Shown here piece after piece: positions 54,367 to 63,669 of a stretch of DNA of 64,000 nucleotides; position 1 is the first letter of the stretch; each line of letters starts with the position of its first letter. Both the position numbers and the translations under genes were made by a program. This DNA is from Fodinibius sediminis. GTDB lineage: Bacteria > Bacteroidota > Rhodothermia > Balneolales > Balneolaceae. The notes under the pieces were generated by a model that made no database searches, had not been told where the DNA came from, and saw nothing but the letters and a program-made list of their open reading frames with translations. The stretch spans positions 1 through 64,000 of the forward strand of contig NZ_FXTH01000002.1 in NCBI RefSeq assembly GCF_900182555.1. The letters run 5' to 3'.

Positions 54367-55356
54367 CTAATACCGTCCACGGATATGGGACCGAATCTCC
54401 CCGTCATACAGTTTGCGAAGCTTCTTATGTACTACATCATTGAGCGGCTTGAGATCGGAAGCCCCCGTGTTGCTCGTAACATGCACTTTCTTGGTAGCCC
54501 CCGGAATGACCGTCGTTACCTGCGGGTGATCCAAAATCCATCGCAGGGCCAGTTGCGGCATATCGCCCTCGGGCATAATGTCTTCAATCTTTCGGACCAG
54601 CTCGAGTCCCTTGTCAAACGGAATACCCGAAAAGGTTTCTCCCACGTTGAAAGCTTCGCCGTCAGCATTGAAATTACGGTGGTCATCTTCGTCAAAGGTG
54701 GTATTCTCATCAAATTTACCGGTCAGCATACCACTGGCCAGCGGTACACGAACGATCAGGGCTACATCGCGTTCTTCCGCTTTCTCAAACAGCTCGTCAG
54801 CCAGGTGCTGTCGGAAGAGGTTAAAAATAATCTGCAGGGAGCTGATGCCCTCCTCATCCAGGCAGATCAGGGCTTCCTCGGTCGTCTCAACACTGGCCCC
54901 CCAGTGCTTAATGAGCCCCTCATCCTGCATTTTCCGAAAGTGATCAAAAACCGCTCCCTCTTCGAGCTGTTTTCGAGGTATGCAATGCAACTGATCCAGA
55001 AAAAGCTGGGAAACGCCCAGATTTTCAAGGGAACTCTCAACATGCTCACGCATCACCTTATAGGTAAAATTCTGTGGCCATCCATAACCGTTGTCCTGCC
55101 GGCGACCCAGTTTAGTGGCCACATAGATTTCCCGCTCGGAGCCACGCTGTTTCAAAAACTTGCCAATGGTACGCTCGCTAATGCCCATGCCGTAAATATC
55201 GGCTGTATCAATAAAATTACCCTCCTGGTTCACATAGGTCTGCAGGATGGACAGGGCTTCTTCTTCACCCACTCTTCCCCACTCACTGCTTCCCAGTTGC
55301 CAGGTTCCCAGTCCCACTTCAGCGACGGATGCTTCTTCCAATGTTCGATAGTTCAT
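54367..55356 (-). CDS. Aldo/keto reductase
   Basis: 329 residues, TIM-barrel fold. The catalytic tetrad is visible: FIDTADIYGMG (Asp and Tyr), YVATKLGRR (Lys) and LDQLHCIPR (His). VGLGTWQLGSSEWG opens the barrel and VTTVIPGATKKVHV binds the NADP(H) phosphate. It reduces an aldehyde or ketone in the cytoplasm; the substrate is unknown. Monocistronic, convergent with the permease gene. Confidence 0.92.
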   Translation of the reverse strand: MNYRTLEEASVAEVGLGTWQLGSSEWGRVGEEEALSILQTYVNQEGNFIDTADIYGMGISERTIGKFLKQRGSEREIYVATKLGRRQDNGYGWPQNFTYKVMREHVESSLENLGVSQLFLDQLHCIPRKQLEEGAVFDHFRKMQDEGLIKHWGASVETTEEALICLDEEGISSLQIIFNLFRQHLADELFEKAEERDVALIVRVPLASGMLTGKFDENTTFDEDDHRNFNADGEAFNVGETFSGIPFDKGLELVRKIEDIMPEGDMPQLALRWILDHPQVTTVIPGATKKVHVTSNTGASDLKPLNDVVHKKLRKLYDGEIRSHIRGRY

Positions 55357-55456
55357 AAATGTTATCTGGTTTGATGTTATTTTAATTATTTTGAATATAC
55401 ATAAACAAAGGGTTCATGCCAGCCGGCGACATTGAACGCTCCACCCACCGGCTTCG

Positions 55457-56590
55457 CTACGACAAAGCCGAAGATATTGACATGCCGCTGCATTCTTCAA
55501 ATACGGTGTCGTATTGCTCTATACGCTCATCCCAGCCCAGGTGTTTATTGATATTCTGAAGTGATGCCTTCGGCAGCGGATTGGTTTCACCGGTAAGTAA
55601 ATCTTTGAGATAGTGAAACAAATCGTCTTCGGTGTCATAGAGCACCGGAGCATGGAGCAGCGGTTTGTGCAGACTCTTCGGAATCAGCTCCGGATAATGC
55701 AGACGGTTGGGCACCAGCGGATGACATCCACAATAGACGGCCTCCATAATGGCAACACAGAAAAACTCGTAGGTGGCCGTGGAGACGACGATATCACCTT
55801 TATGGAGCAGTTTGCTGTAACTTTCCTTATTCTCCACATAGCCGAAATGAGTGATATGCCGTCCATAGCGCTCCCAGGCTTTTTCAAACTCTTCCGGTTT
55901 CTCGTGCTGGGTATCCCCGGCCAGGATCAGATCAAACTTTAAATCGATGTCATTCAGGCGGTTGAGCACCCGGAAAAACATCGCGGGGTTCCGGTCAAAC
56001 TGCCAGCGCTGATTCCAGACAATAACCGGGTTCTCATTGGAATCTCGCTGATCAGGCTGGGCATCAAAGCGTTTTAGATCAAGTCCCGGGTATAACACAA
56101 TGCTTTTCGCCGCAATCTTGTCGACCGGATAATAGTGCAGATCATCGGGATAGTGCTGCAGAAATTTCGGGAGTGCATTCAAAAAGTCATCCCGGTGAAA
56201 ATTAGAGGAAAAGATAAGCCGGTCGGCCGACAGCATGCTCAGATAGTTCAGGTAGCAATACGTCAGGTCCCGTTCTTCGCCCTCAGGTACCGGCTGTGTA
56301 AATTGGTTCTCATGCATATACATGACCTTGGGGACTTCTGAGAAACGCGGGTTGGTCAGCGACAAAAAGGAAGGCAGATCGGTCATGCTGCTTACCAGGA
56401 GCAGGTCGATTTCTGCCTCCACATCCTGAGCCATTCCCGCAAGCACTACCGCATTGCCGTGCATGCGCCATTTTCTGCCCTTGTAACTCAGGTTGACAGG
56501 AATGATGTTGTGCCTGGAATGCTCTTGAAGCCCCTTCAAAAAAGCTTTATGTGAACCGCTGTAAAAAGGTTCAACAGCTAATATATTCAT
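55457..56590 (-). CDS. DUF3524 glycosyltransferase (tRNA-queuosine alpha-mannosyltransferase family)
   Basis: 377 residues from ATG 56590; upstream residues in the open frame (to 56629) are not conserved. The N-terminus MNILAVEPFYSGSHKAFLKG and WRMHGNAV, VMYMHENQFTQPV and FSSNFHRDDFL are hallmarks of DUF3524. A GT-B nucleotide-sugar domain follows, with VSTATYEFFCVAIMEAVYCG near residue 283. The animal member (QTMAN/GTDC1) mannosylates queuosine in tRNA-Asp. The bacterial role is not established; the nearby queD and queE make a queuosine link plausible. Confidence 0.85.
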   Translation of the reverse strand: MNILAVEPFYSGSHKAFLKGLQEHSRHNIIPVNLSYKGRKWRMHGNAVVLAGMAQDVEAEIDLLLVSSMTDLPSFLSLTNPRFSEVPKVMYMHENQFTQPVPEGEERDLTYCYLNYLSMLSADRLIFSSNFHRDDFLNALPKFLQHYPDDLHYYPVDKIAAKSIVLYPGLDLKRFDAQPDQRDSNENPVIVWNQRWQFDRNPAMFFRVLNRLNDIDLKFDLILAGDTQHEKPEEFEKAWERYGRHITHFGYVENKESYSKLLHKGDIVVSTATYEFFCVAIMEAVYCGCHPLVPNRLHYPELIPKSLHKPLLHAPVLYDTEDDLFHYLKDLLTGETNPLPKASLQNINKHLGWDERIEQYDTVFEECSGMSISSALS

Positions 56591-56693
56591 GCGCTCTTCA
56601 AATTGATAATTGGTTGATCGAATGGGCACAGTATCTCAATAAAAGATCCTATTTCAAAATGATACACCCGGCCGCAGTCCCTCCGCCCCGGCC

Positions 56694-58532
56694 TCACCGG
56701 AACCGGGATTCAATGTCTTCCAGCGGAATATACTCGATGGTTGGTTTGTCCAGAGGATCCTTATAGGGTTCATCGCAGGCAAAAAGCTGATCCAACATAT
56801 TTTCCATTTCCACATCGGTCAGCTTTTTGCCGCTGGGAATCGCGGTTTTGGAGGCAAACGCGATAGCCAGCTTCTTGCGCTCATCCAGCTCCACCTTGCC
56901 CTCCAGCTCTCGGTACTGGTATAACATGGATTTAAGAACAGACTGCTCATCCCCTACGTCGATATCCGCCGGGACCCCGCTTACCATGGCCGTGTTGCCA
57001 CTGAGCAACTGCACATTGAATCCCATGCGCTGAAGGATGGGGTGCAGCTCTTCCAGCAGAGAAAATTCCGAGGCCGAAAATTCCACATTCTGGGCAAACA
57101 GAAGCTGCTGGGTGCTGGGAATAGCTTCTTCGGTAGCACTCAGTGCTTTTTCATAGACAATCCGCTTGTGTGCGGCATGCTGATCGATCATGCAGAGGCC
57201 GGAACGCGTCTGCGTTAGAATGTAGCGGTCATGCAGCTGCCAGAACCCCCGCTCGCGCATTCGCTCCGGGGCCGGATCCTGGTCCTGTTGACTTGAAGCA
57301 GCCGGTTGCTCCTCAAAGTCGTAAAGCTGACGGGAGAAATCGCTGTCTTTCTTCTCCGACTTCGATCCGTCGAAATTAATTCGGGAAGGAAATTTCATTG
57401 GCTCTTTTTTCCAGCTTTGTTTCTGTGACGATCCGCCAAAACTAAAATCGGAGGAAAATCCACTCGATGGGCTGGCCTGCCGCGAATGCTGGTTGTGACG
57501 AGGCACTTCCGGCACAAGGAACTGTTCATTCAAGGCTTTTTTAACTACGGATTTGGTCAGCTTGATAACACTGCGCTCATCCTCAAACTTGACCTCCTCT
57601 TTGGCAGGGTGTACATTGACGTCTACCTGCGTCGGGTCCACATTCAGAAAAATGGCATAAAAAGGATATTCTTTCTCCCCTGTCCACCGATCATAAATCT
57701 TTAGGATGACATGGGTCAGATACCGATGCTGAAATGGACGCCCGTTGACAAACAGGAACTGCTCGCCGCGGCTCCGTTTGGTCAGCTTGGGATCAGCCAG
57801 AATCCCGCGGACGCTCAGGTAGCTGGTCTGCTCCTCAAATTCTATGAGGCTGGCCTTGTAACTCTTCCCAAACATCTCGGCAATTCGTTCCTTCATCGGC
57901 TGCTCTTTGGGGAGATCATAGATCGTATCGGTATCAGCGACAAGCTTGAATCCCAGTTCCGGGTTGGCAAGGGCCGCCTGCTGGACGGCCTTTAGGATGT
58001 GCCGGAATTCCGTCGCATCTGTTTTCAGGAACTGCCGGCGTGCCCGCACATTGTAGAAAAGGTTCCGTATGGCCACGGAAGTACCGCTGTCCACCGCTGC
58101 CGGTTCAAAAGACTTCTCCTCGCCGCCCCAGATCTCATATTTATACCCTATGTCATCCCCGGGGCGCTTGGTCTTGAGGGTAACCTGGGCTACGGATGCG
58201 ATGGAGGCCATCGCCTCACCACGAAAGCCCAGCGTCCGCACGCGAAAGAGATCATCGACATCCTGTATCTTCGAGGTAGCATGCTGTTCAAAACAAAGTC
58301 TGAGATCCTCTTTCCCCATACCGCAGCCGTTGTCGACCACCTGTATAAGCGTTCGGCCGGCATTTTGAATGACAATTTTCAACTGGTCTGCCCCCGCGTC
58401 AACAGCATTGTCCAGCAATTCCTTAACCACGGAACTGGGGCGCTGAATGACTTCGCCGGCAGCAATCTTATTGGAAATTTCAGGAGGAAGTTGATGTATG
58501 ATGGAGTGTTGCGAATCCGTATCCTGGGTCAA
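56694..58532 (-). CDS. mutL: DNA mismatch repair protein MutL (endonuclease motifs degenerate)
   Basis: 612 residues. The GHKL ATPase is intact: KELLDNAVDAGADQL, VDNGCGM, TLGFRGEAMASI. A Ser/Lys-rich linker (about 345-420) leads to the dimerisation domain. There the endonuclease motif DQHAxxExxxxE reads DQHAAHKRIVYE, with Lys for the first Glu. The usual ACRxAI and CPHGRP motifs are ASKTAIPSG and DPLDKP, so the zinc site is gone. It should couple MutS to downstream factors but not nick DNA itself. The start at 58532 agrees with homologues. Confidence 0.94.
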   Translation of the reverse strand: MTQDTDSQHSIIHQLPPEISNKIAAGEVIQRPSSVVKELLDNAVDAGADQLKIVIQNAGRTLIQVVDNGCGMGKEDLRLCFEQHATSKIQDVDDLFRVRTLGFRGEAMASIASVAQVTLKTKRPGDDIGYKYEIWGGEEKSFEPAAVDSGTSVAIRNLFYNVRARRQFLKTDATEFRHILKAVQQAALANPELGFKLVADTDTIYDLPKEQPMKERIAEMFGKSYKASLIEFEEQTSYLSVRGILADPKLTKRSRGEQFLFVNGRPFQHRYLTHVILKIYDRWTGEKEYPFYAIFLNVDPTQVDVNVHPAKEEVKFEDERSVIKLTKSVVKKALNEQFLVPEVPRHNQHSRQASPSSGFSSDFSFGGSSQKQSWKKEPMKFPSRINFDGSKSEKKDSDFSRQLYDFEEQPAASSQQDQDPAPERMRERGFWQLHDRYILTQTRSGLCMIDQHAAHKRIVYEKALSATEEAIPSTQQLLFAQNVEFSASEFSLLEELHPILQRMGFNVQLLSGNTAMVSGVPADIDVGDEQSVLKSMLYQYRELEGKVELDERKKLAIAFASKTAIPSGKKLTDVEMENMLDQLFACDEPYKDPLDKPTIEYIPLEDIESRFR

Positions 58533-58631
58533 AGTACGCGCTAATTTCTGGGTTGATTTTAATTAGGTGAAAAGACAGAGAATCACCGTCTCTGTTTGAT
58601 GAAGGTCAGAATAACTACAAACGCTTGGAAT

Positions 58632-58832
58632 CTATAACAGGTACATGATGTAGATCACCAGCGACAACCCGAGGGCATACATCAGCACCGAGCGGCCCTG
58701 ATGGTACTTCTTGTGGTTGCGTTTGATTTGCAGACGCTCTCTTCTGCTTTTCTCCTTTTCCGGATCGTGATGGCGGAAAGGATAATTGAATTTCCTGGGC
58801 TTGGGCCGGTACCCGAACATTGGCTTAATCAT
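58632..58832 (-). CDS. Small basic single-pass membrane protein
   Basis: 66 residues from Met 58832 (open to 58868). The chain is basic (FRHHDPEKEKSRRERLQIK) and ends with one hydrophobic helix, VLMYALGLSLVIYIMYLL, so it is probably tail-anchored in the membrane. No family recognised. It lies upstream of mutL in the same direction, with a 99-base gap. Confidence 0.6.
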   Translation of the reverse strand: MIKPMFGYRPKPRKFNYPFRHHDPEKEKSRRERLQIKRNHKKYHQGRSVLMYALGLSLVIYIMYLL

Positions 58833-59003
58833 GGCGGCTTCCTTTCTGTTGAGATAGAAGGTTTCCATTCAATATTATAAATATAACCAGAAATTTCATC
58901 AATTTGCAGCGGTTCTATTTGTTTCTTTTCATGCTGTGCACCTGCTTTATTTTTTTACTATACTTATAGGCAAATTAAATTCGAAATTTATTGCTGAAAT
59001 CAC

Positions 59004-60251
59004 ATGAGTTACGACAAAATTACTGCACCCGAAACGGGCACAAAAGTAGAAAAAAAATCTGATGGTTCACTAAAAGTCGGGGATAACCCCATTGTTCCAT
59101 TCATTGAAGGAGATGGCATCGGCGTTGATATTACTCCCACCATGCGCCATGTACTGGACAGCGCTGTAGAAAAGGCGTATGATGGCGAGAAGAAGATTGA
59201 ATGGTTTGAAATATATGCTGGTGAGAAGGCCCTTGATCATTACGGAGACGACAACTGGCTGCCGGAAGATACTTTGAAAGCAATTGAGGATTATAAAATT
59301 GCGATTAAAGGCCCCCTTACCACCCCGGTAGGTGGCGGGATCCGTTCGCTGAACGTGGCAATCCGGCAGAAACTGGACCTTTTTGCCTGTGTACGCCCGG
59401 TGAAGTATTACCAGGGAACTCCCAGCCCGGTCAAGCATCCTGAAAAAACGGATATGGTTATTTTCCGCGAGAATACCGAGGATATCTATGCGGGTATTGA
59501 GTACCAGACCGGCACCAAGGAAAACAAAAAGCTCAAGGACTTCCTTATAAACGAAATGGGCGTCACCAATATCCGCTTCCCTGATACCACCTCGCTCGGC
59601 ATTAAACCCATTTCCGAGGAGGGAACCAAGCGACTGGTGCGATCAGCTATCGACTACGCCCTTGAAATGGATCGCGACAGCGTCACCCTGGTACACAAAG
59701 GCAATATCATGAAATTCACCGAAGGAAGCTTCAAGAACTGGGGCTATGAAGTCGCACGTGAGGAGTATGATGCAGAAGTCATCGGTGAAGGCCCCTGGTG
59801 CAAGCTGCCCAACGGCCTGGTCGTAAAAGATGTGATTGCTGATGCATTTCTCCAGCAGATTCTTACACGTCCTGATGAATATGATGTCATCGCCACAATG
59901 AACCTCAACGGCGACTATATTTCCGACGCCCTTGCCGCTTGCGTGGGTGGCATTGGTATCGCGCCCGGAGCCAACATCAACTATAATACGGGTCTTGCAG
60001 TCTTTGAGGCGACACACGGTACGGCTCCAAAATACACCGGCCAGGACAAGGTTAATCCCGGGTCCATCATTCTGTCCGGCGTAATTATGCTGCGCTATAT
60101 GGGATGGGGCGAAGCTGCCGATCTCATTGAAAAAGGAATCGAGGCTGCCATTAGCCAGAAACAGGTAACCTATGATTTTGAACGCTTGATGGAAGGAGCT
60201 ACACTGTTAAAATGCTCTGAATTCGGCGACAAAATTGTTGAGAACATGTAA
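59004..60251 (+). CDS. icd: NADP-dependent isocitrate dehydrogenase
   Basis: 415 residues, length as in E. coli Icd. [20 protein letters not shown], the substrate loop [48 protein letters not shown] and [19 protein letters not shown] give the full family pattern. It oxidatively decarboxylates isocitrate to 2-oxoglutarate in the TCA cycle. Monocistronic, ended by a terminator. Confidence 0.96.
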   Translation: MSYDKITAPETGTKVEKKSDGSLKVGDNPIVPFIEGDGIGVDITPTMRHVLDSAVEKAYDGEKKIEWFEIYAGEKALDHYGDDNWLPEDTLKAIEDYKIAIKGPLTTPVGGGIRSLNVAIRQKLDLFACVRPVKYYQGTPSPVKHPEKTDMVIFRENTEDIYAGIEYQTGTKENKKLKDFLINEMGVTNIRFPDTTSLGIKPISEEGTKRLVRSAIDYALEMDRDSVTLVHKGNIMKFTEGSFKNWGYEVAREEYDAEVIGEGPWCKLPNGLVVKDVIADAFLQQILTRPDEYDVIATMNLNGDYISDALAACVGGIGIAPGANINYNTGLAVFEATHGTAPKYTGQDKVNPGSIILSGVIMLRYMGWGEAADLIEKGIEAAISQKQVTYDFERLMEGATLLKCSEFGDKIVENM

Positions 60252-60272
60252 TACAGCCCGCGCGCTTATTCA

Positions 60273-60310
60273 GAACCCGCAAAGTTGAATACACTTTGCG
60301 GGTTTCTTTA
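60273..60310 (+). terminator. Rho-independent terminator of icd
   Basis: aacccgcaaagt and actttgcgggtt form a perfect 12-bp stem with a 7-base loop, followed by a T-rich tract. Confidence 0.9.
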
Positions 60311-60323
60311 TATGGGGAAAAAA

Positions 60324-60881
60324 TTACAGATTCTGAAAGGCCGGGGACGCTTTAAGCGTATTCCAGATTTCCGGATAGTCGGCAAGTTTTTTACCGATCT
60401 GTTCGATAAGCTGCGCCTTTGAAAGCTCAACATTGGCTATTCCCCGTACTCCTCCCTCGCCTTCCAACGGCTTGGAATGCGTCTGCCGGGTAGAAACTTT
60501 AGCCGCGGCTGCTTCAGCGGCTTTCCGGTAGGCAATCAGGAATTCCGGATTGCCCAAACCCGACGCCTCCCCCGCTGATTGAGCTCTTTCAGCCCGAATC
60601 GACTCGAGCTTGTCGGATAATGAACGCATCAGCAGTATAGTGGCCCGGGAAACCGCTTTCGACTCTGCCGTAGCGGCATCGCTGCCAACTGCAGTTGCAT
60701 AAGCCTGGATTGCCTCGTTCTCAAAGGTTACCGTCTCGCTGGTGAACCATGCGGGCGAGGGGGTTTCGGACACTGTGACAGAAGATTCATCGGTTTCGGG
60801 CTGGCGTGTATTGGAGGTACTGGAACAGGAAGATATGGCAAAAAGAACGGCAGCAAGTATAAGTATATAGTAGCGATGCAT
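60324..60881 (-). CDS. LPP20-family-like lipoprotein
   Basis: 185 residues. The leader MHRYYILILAAVLFAISSC is a lipoprotein signal. A short Ser/Thr-rich linker is followed by a compact domain with PAWFTS and AYATAVGSDAATAESKAVSR, the pattern of LPP20/DUF6-type periplasmic lipoproteins. Its role in the envelope is unknown. It reads away from the icd terminator region and precedes nothing on its strand within 300 bases. Confidence 0.7.
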   Translation of the reverse strand: MHRYYILILAAVLFAISSCSSTSNTRQPETDESSVTVSETPSPAWFTSETVTFENEAIQAYATAVGSDAATAESKAVSRATILLMRSLSDKLESIRAERAQSAGEASGLGNPEFLIAYRKAAEAAAAKVSTRQTHSKPLEGEGGVRGIANVELSKAQLIEQIGKKLADYPEIWNTLKASPAFQNL

Positions 60882-61006
60882 AATTTATTCTTGAAATTGC
60901 GCCGGCCGGGACCATCACGGGGATAATCGTACAGCCGGCTTGGGTTGGCCATTAAGATCACCTAAAGTTTAGGTACTGTCAAGCCTCCGAAAGGTTCCGC
61001 TTGAAT

Positions 61007-62215
61007 CTACTCTTCCGCTGATGATGATAGTTCGGATTCCATCGGCTTCCTCTTCAGCATTCCCAGCGTGACATCCCGGACAAACTCCTCGCCGTCACGC
61101 CATATTTTAAGGGTCACCTCCTCCCCCGGCTGCAGTACCGCAATCTTCTGCTGCAGTTCATTTGACTCATTAACCGCAAAACCATCCACACTCAGCACTA
61201 CGTCATCGCGCATCAGGCCTGATTCGTCGGCCGCGCCCCCAGGCCTGATATCCAGGATTTGGACGCCCCTGATGCGATCCATAGCCAGCTCACGGGCCAC
61301 TGTGGCATCAACAGTATTTATGCTCACGCCCAGCAGCGCCCGCCGCACCTCTCCGAACTCGATGATGTCCCGGGCAACCTTCAAAGCCAGATTCGAAGGA
61401 GCTGCAAAACCATAGCCCTGATAGTTGCCGCTCATCGAGGCAATAGCCGTATTGACCCCGATCAGCTCTCCGCTCGTATTAACCAGCGCACCACCGCTGT
61501 TCCCCTTGTTGATAGCGGCATCGGTCTGAATGAAGCTCTCGATGCGCATCTGATCTTCGATAATCCGCATGTCACGGCCAAGCGCACTTACAATACCTGC
61601 TGTTACTGTTGACCGCAGCCGAAAGGGATTGCCAATAGCCAACACCCAATCTCCCACTTCCACTTCGTTGGAGTTCCCAATCGTTATGGCCGGAAGTTTC
61701 ATGGCATCTATCTTCATAACGGCCAGGTCAGTGGTCGGGTCTCTGCCCACGACCCGGGCCGAAAAGGTACGTTTATCATGCAGTGTTATTTCAATGCCAT
61801 CCTCTACAGCTCCGTCAATAACATGGTTATTTGTCAAGATATAGCCATCACTACTGATAATGATCCCGGATCCGACGGTCCGGGCCCTGCGAGGAAAAAT
61901 TTGTCCCCAGAAATCCTGCTCACCGTCATGGAATTCATCATCCGGCATCTCGACCCGGCTCACCGGCACTTCCGTTTCAATATAAACCACCGTGGGTTTA
62001 ACCTGTTCAGCTACATTCCTGAAAAGAAAGCGGTCATCAACTTGCTCCAGCTCTTCATTTGAAAAAATCGGCTTGCTGCTGTATTTGATCTCGGTGGCAT
62101 TGACCTCCGCCCGGTCATCCGTATTCTCCCGGGGATACAGGACAATCACCATCCCCACCAGTACGCCAATCAAAAGCAATAATATCCCTGACAAATAACG
62201 ATCCCGATTCTTCAT
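61007..62215 (-). CDS. HtrA/DegS-type serine protease with one PDZ domain
   Basis: 402 residues. The N-terminal anchor SGILLLLIGVLVGMVIVLYP places the enzyme in the periplasm, tethered to the inner membrane as in DegS. The catalytic triad is intact: ILTNNHVIDGAV (His), DPTTDLAVMKID (Asp) and NKGNSGGALVN (Ser). A single PDZ domain spans about 290-380. It degrades or senses misfolded envelope proteins. Its start overlaps the recO stop by four bases (ATGA-type), so they are co-transcribed. Confidence 0.93.
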   Translation of the reverse strand: MKNRDRYLSGILLLLIGVLVGMVIVLYPRENTDDRAEVNATEIKYSSKPIFSNEELEQVDDRFLFRNVAEQVKPTVVYIETEVPVSRVEMPDDEFHDGEQDFWGQIFPRRARTVGSGIIISSDGYILTNNHVIDGAVEDGIEITLHDKRTFSARVVGRDPTTDLAVMKIDAMKLPAITIGNSNEVEVGDWVLAIGNPFRLRSTVTAGIVSALGRDMRIIEDQMRIESFIQTDAAINKGNSGGALVNTSGELIGVNTAIASMSGNYQGYGFAAPSNLALKVARDIIEFGEVRRALLGVSINTVDATVARELAMDRIRGVQILDIRPGGAADESGLMRDDVVLSVDGFAVNESNELQQKIAVLQPGEEVTLKIWRDGEEFVRDVTLGMLKRKPMESELSSSAEE

Positions 62216-62955
62216 AACGATTCCTGCAATATATGTTCAAATATGGCATCTGACTTTCGATCTTTTAACCCTTCAACATGGTACTTCAGATAGCGATCCA
62301 GATGCCCGATTAAGGCCTTGAGCTCCCCGTTTTGAAACGGGATGTCAAACAAGAGCGAACTCTTGGAACGAAGTGCAATCGCCAGAAACTGGTACTGGTT
62401 GTCTGTCAGCTTATAGGTATGTGACGTTACACTCTCGGTAGATATTAAACCAGATTCCAGGTTCAAATAGTTCGTTTGCCGGGGATTTGAGGATTCTCCA
62501 AGCTGAAGTCCGACCCCGACAAGCATGGCCAGTCGAACTTGAAGGTAGGGAAACAGCATCGGCGGGTGGATATCAGTCTCATCAAGCCAGAGCAACATCC
62601 TTCTGGTAAAATCGAAAAGCGGTTTGTTGACTTCGTTGTCATGGAGCAGCTGACTAATCAGCTCAACGGCTGATGTCATAGTTGCCATCTTCTCGAAGTC
62701 AGTACGCACGCTCCAAGTCTTTTCACTGTAACTGGCTTCACTCAGGATCTGTACCGACCGCGACCCCTTGTAATAATAAACCACATCCAGCAAGTTTCCC
62801 ACCTCAATCAGGCCAGAAAATTTACTTTTTGGCTTTTTGGCTCCCCGGACCATGAGAGCTATTTTCCCATGCTCCCGGGTGAACATGGTCACAATCTTGC
62901 TTGACTCTTGATAATCAACGGCCCTGAATATAATGGCTTCGGTGTGGGTAATCAT
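62212..62955 (-). CDS. recO: DNA repair protein RecO
   Basis: 247 residues. The N-terminal OB fold (TEAIIFRAVDYQESSKIVTM, then MVRGAKKPKSKFSGLIEVGN) and the helical C-terminal domain fit RecO. It loads RecA onto single-stranded DNA with RecR in gap repair. The zinc-finger cysteines of some RecO proteins are absent. Upstream of, and coupled to, htrA. Confidence 0.9.
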   Translation of the reverse strand: MITHTEAIIFRAVDYQESSKIVTMFTREHGKIALMVRGAKKPKSKFSGLIEVGNLLDVVYYYKGSRSVQILSEASYSEKTWSVRTDFEKMATMTSAVELISQLLHDNEVNKPLFDFTRRMLLWLDETDIHPPMLFPYLQVRLAMLVGVGLQLGESSNPRQTNYLNLESGLISTESVTSHTYKLTDNQYQFLAIALRSKSSLLFDIPFQNGELKALIGHLDRYLKYHVEGLKDRKSDAIFEHILQESL

Positions 62956-63033
62956 TCCTTTCCTATCATCATCGCATTATACACTTCTATAGAAAAGGAC
63001 GTATAGTACCGTCAGAAATGCAACCGATAATTA

Positions 63034-63669
63034 TTAATTGCCGGTCCCGGTCAGTTGTATCGACTTGACCGGCCGGTTGTTGATCACGGAATTTTCAATA
63101 AGCTTCAGTTTCTCGGTCGACTGTTCGATCAGGGCATTGAAATCTCCGTTACTCGGTGTCATTTGATCCTTAAAATAGAGGACATTCTGCCGGTCAACCC
63201 ACGGCTCCACCCCTTGATCGCCGGCAGAAACCGTCTGGAATAGTGCTTCTTCCCCCTCTCCGAAGGAAAATACTGCGTTATTGCTGCCCGTCTGAGCCTC
63301 CACAGCAGCGGTCGTTGAGGCCGTCTGACTGCCCCCCTCCCCTGTATCCATAAAAAGCCATGCTCCCCCCGCTGTTATGGTGAGGGCCAGGGTAGCTGCC
63401 ACGGCATATTTATAGACTGGCCTCACGGATGTGCCGGCCGCCCGGTTCTGTTCAGCTTTTTCAGCTGCCTGCGATAGAATACGGTCGCATAGTTCCGACG
63501 GAGGATCCTTCTGTGGCAGTTTATCGAGCTTGGCAAGCGTCTGTCGCATACTTTCAACTTCGATTAGAAGATTTTCATCCTCCATCATCGCCCGTTCCAT
63601 CAGTAGCTCCTCCGAAGGATCCATCTCCTTCATCAGGTACCGAATACAATCATTATCCTCGTTGCGCAT
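63034..63669 (-). CDS. Putative transmembrane anti-sigma factor
   Basis: About 211 residues from Met 63669 (open to 63702). The cytoplasmic N-terminus (IRYLMKEMDPSEELLMERAM) resembles anti-sigma domains with the E-rich helix; one membrane helix (YAVAATLALTITAGGAWLFM) follows at about 110-130, then a periplasmic domain. The gene overlaps the end of the sigma-factor gene directly upstream, the standard arrangement for an ECF sigma/anti-sigma pair. The assignment rests mostly on context and topology. Confidence 0.75.
   Translation of the reverse strand: MRNEDNDCIRYLMKEMDPSEELLMERAMMEDENLLIEVESMRQTLAKLDKLPQKDPPSELCDRILSQAAEKAEQNRAAGTSVRPVYKYAVAATLALTITAGGAWLFMDTGEGGSQTASTTAAVEAQTGSNNAVFSFGEGEEALFQTVSAGDQGVEPWVDRQNVLYFKDQMTPSNGDFNALIEQSTEKLKLIENSVINNRPVKSIQLTGTGN

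Noticed and set aside
54385-55374. 329-codon plus-strand ORF
   Set aside because: It lies exactly antisense to the aldo/keto reductase, which has the full catalytic tetrad. The plus-strand translation has no recognisable motif.
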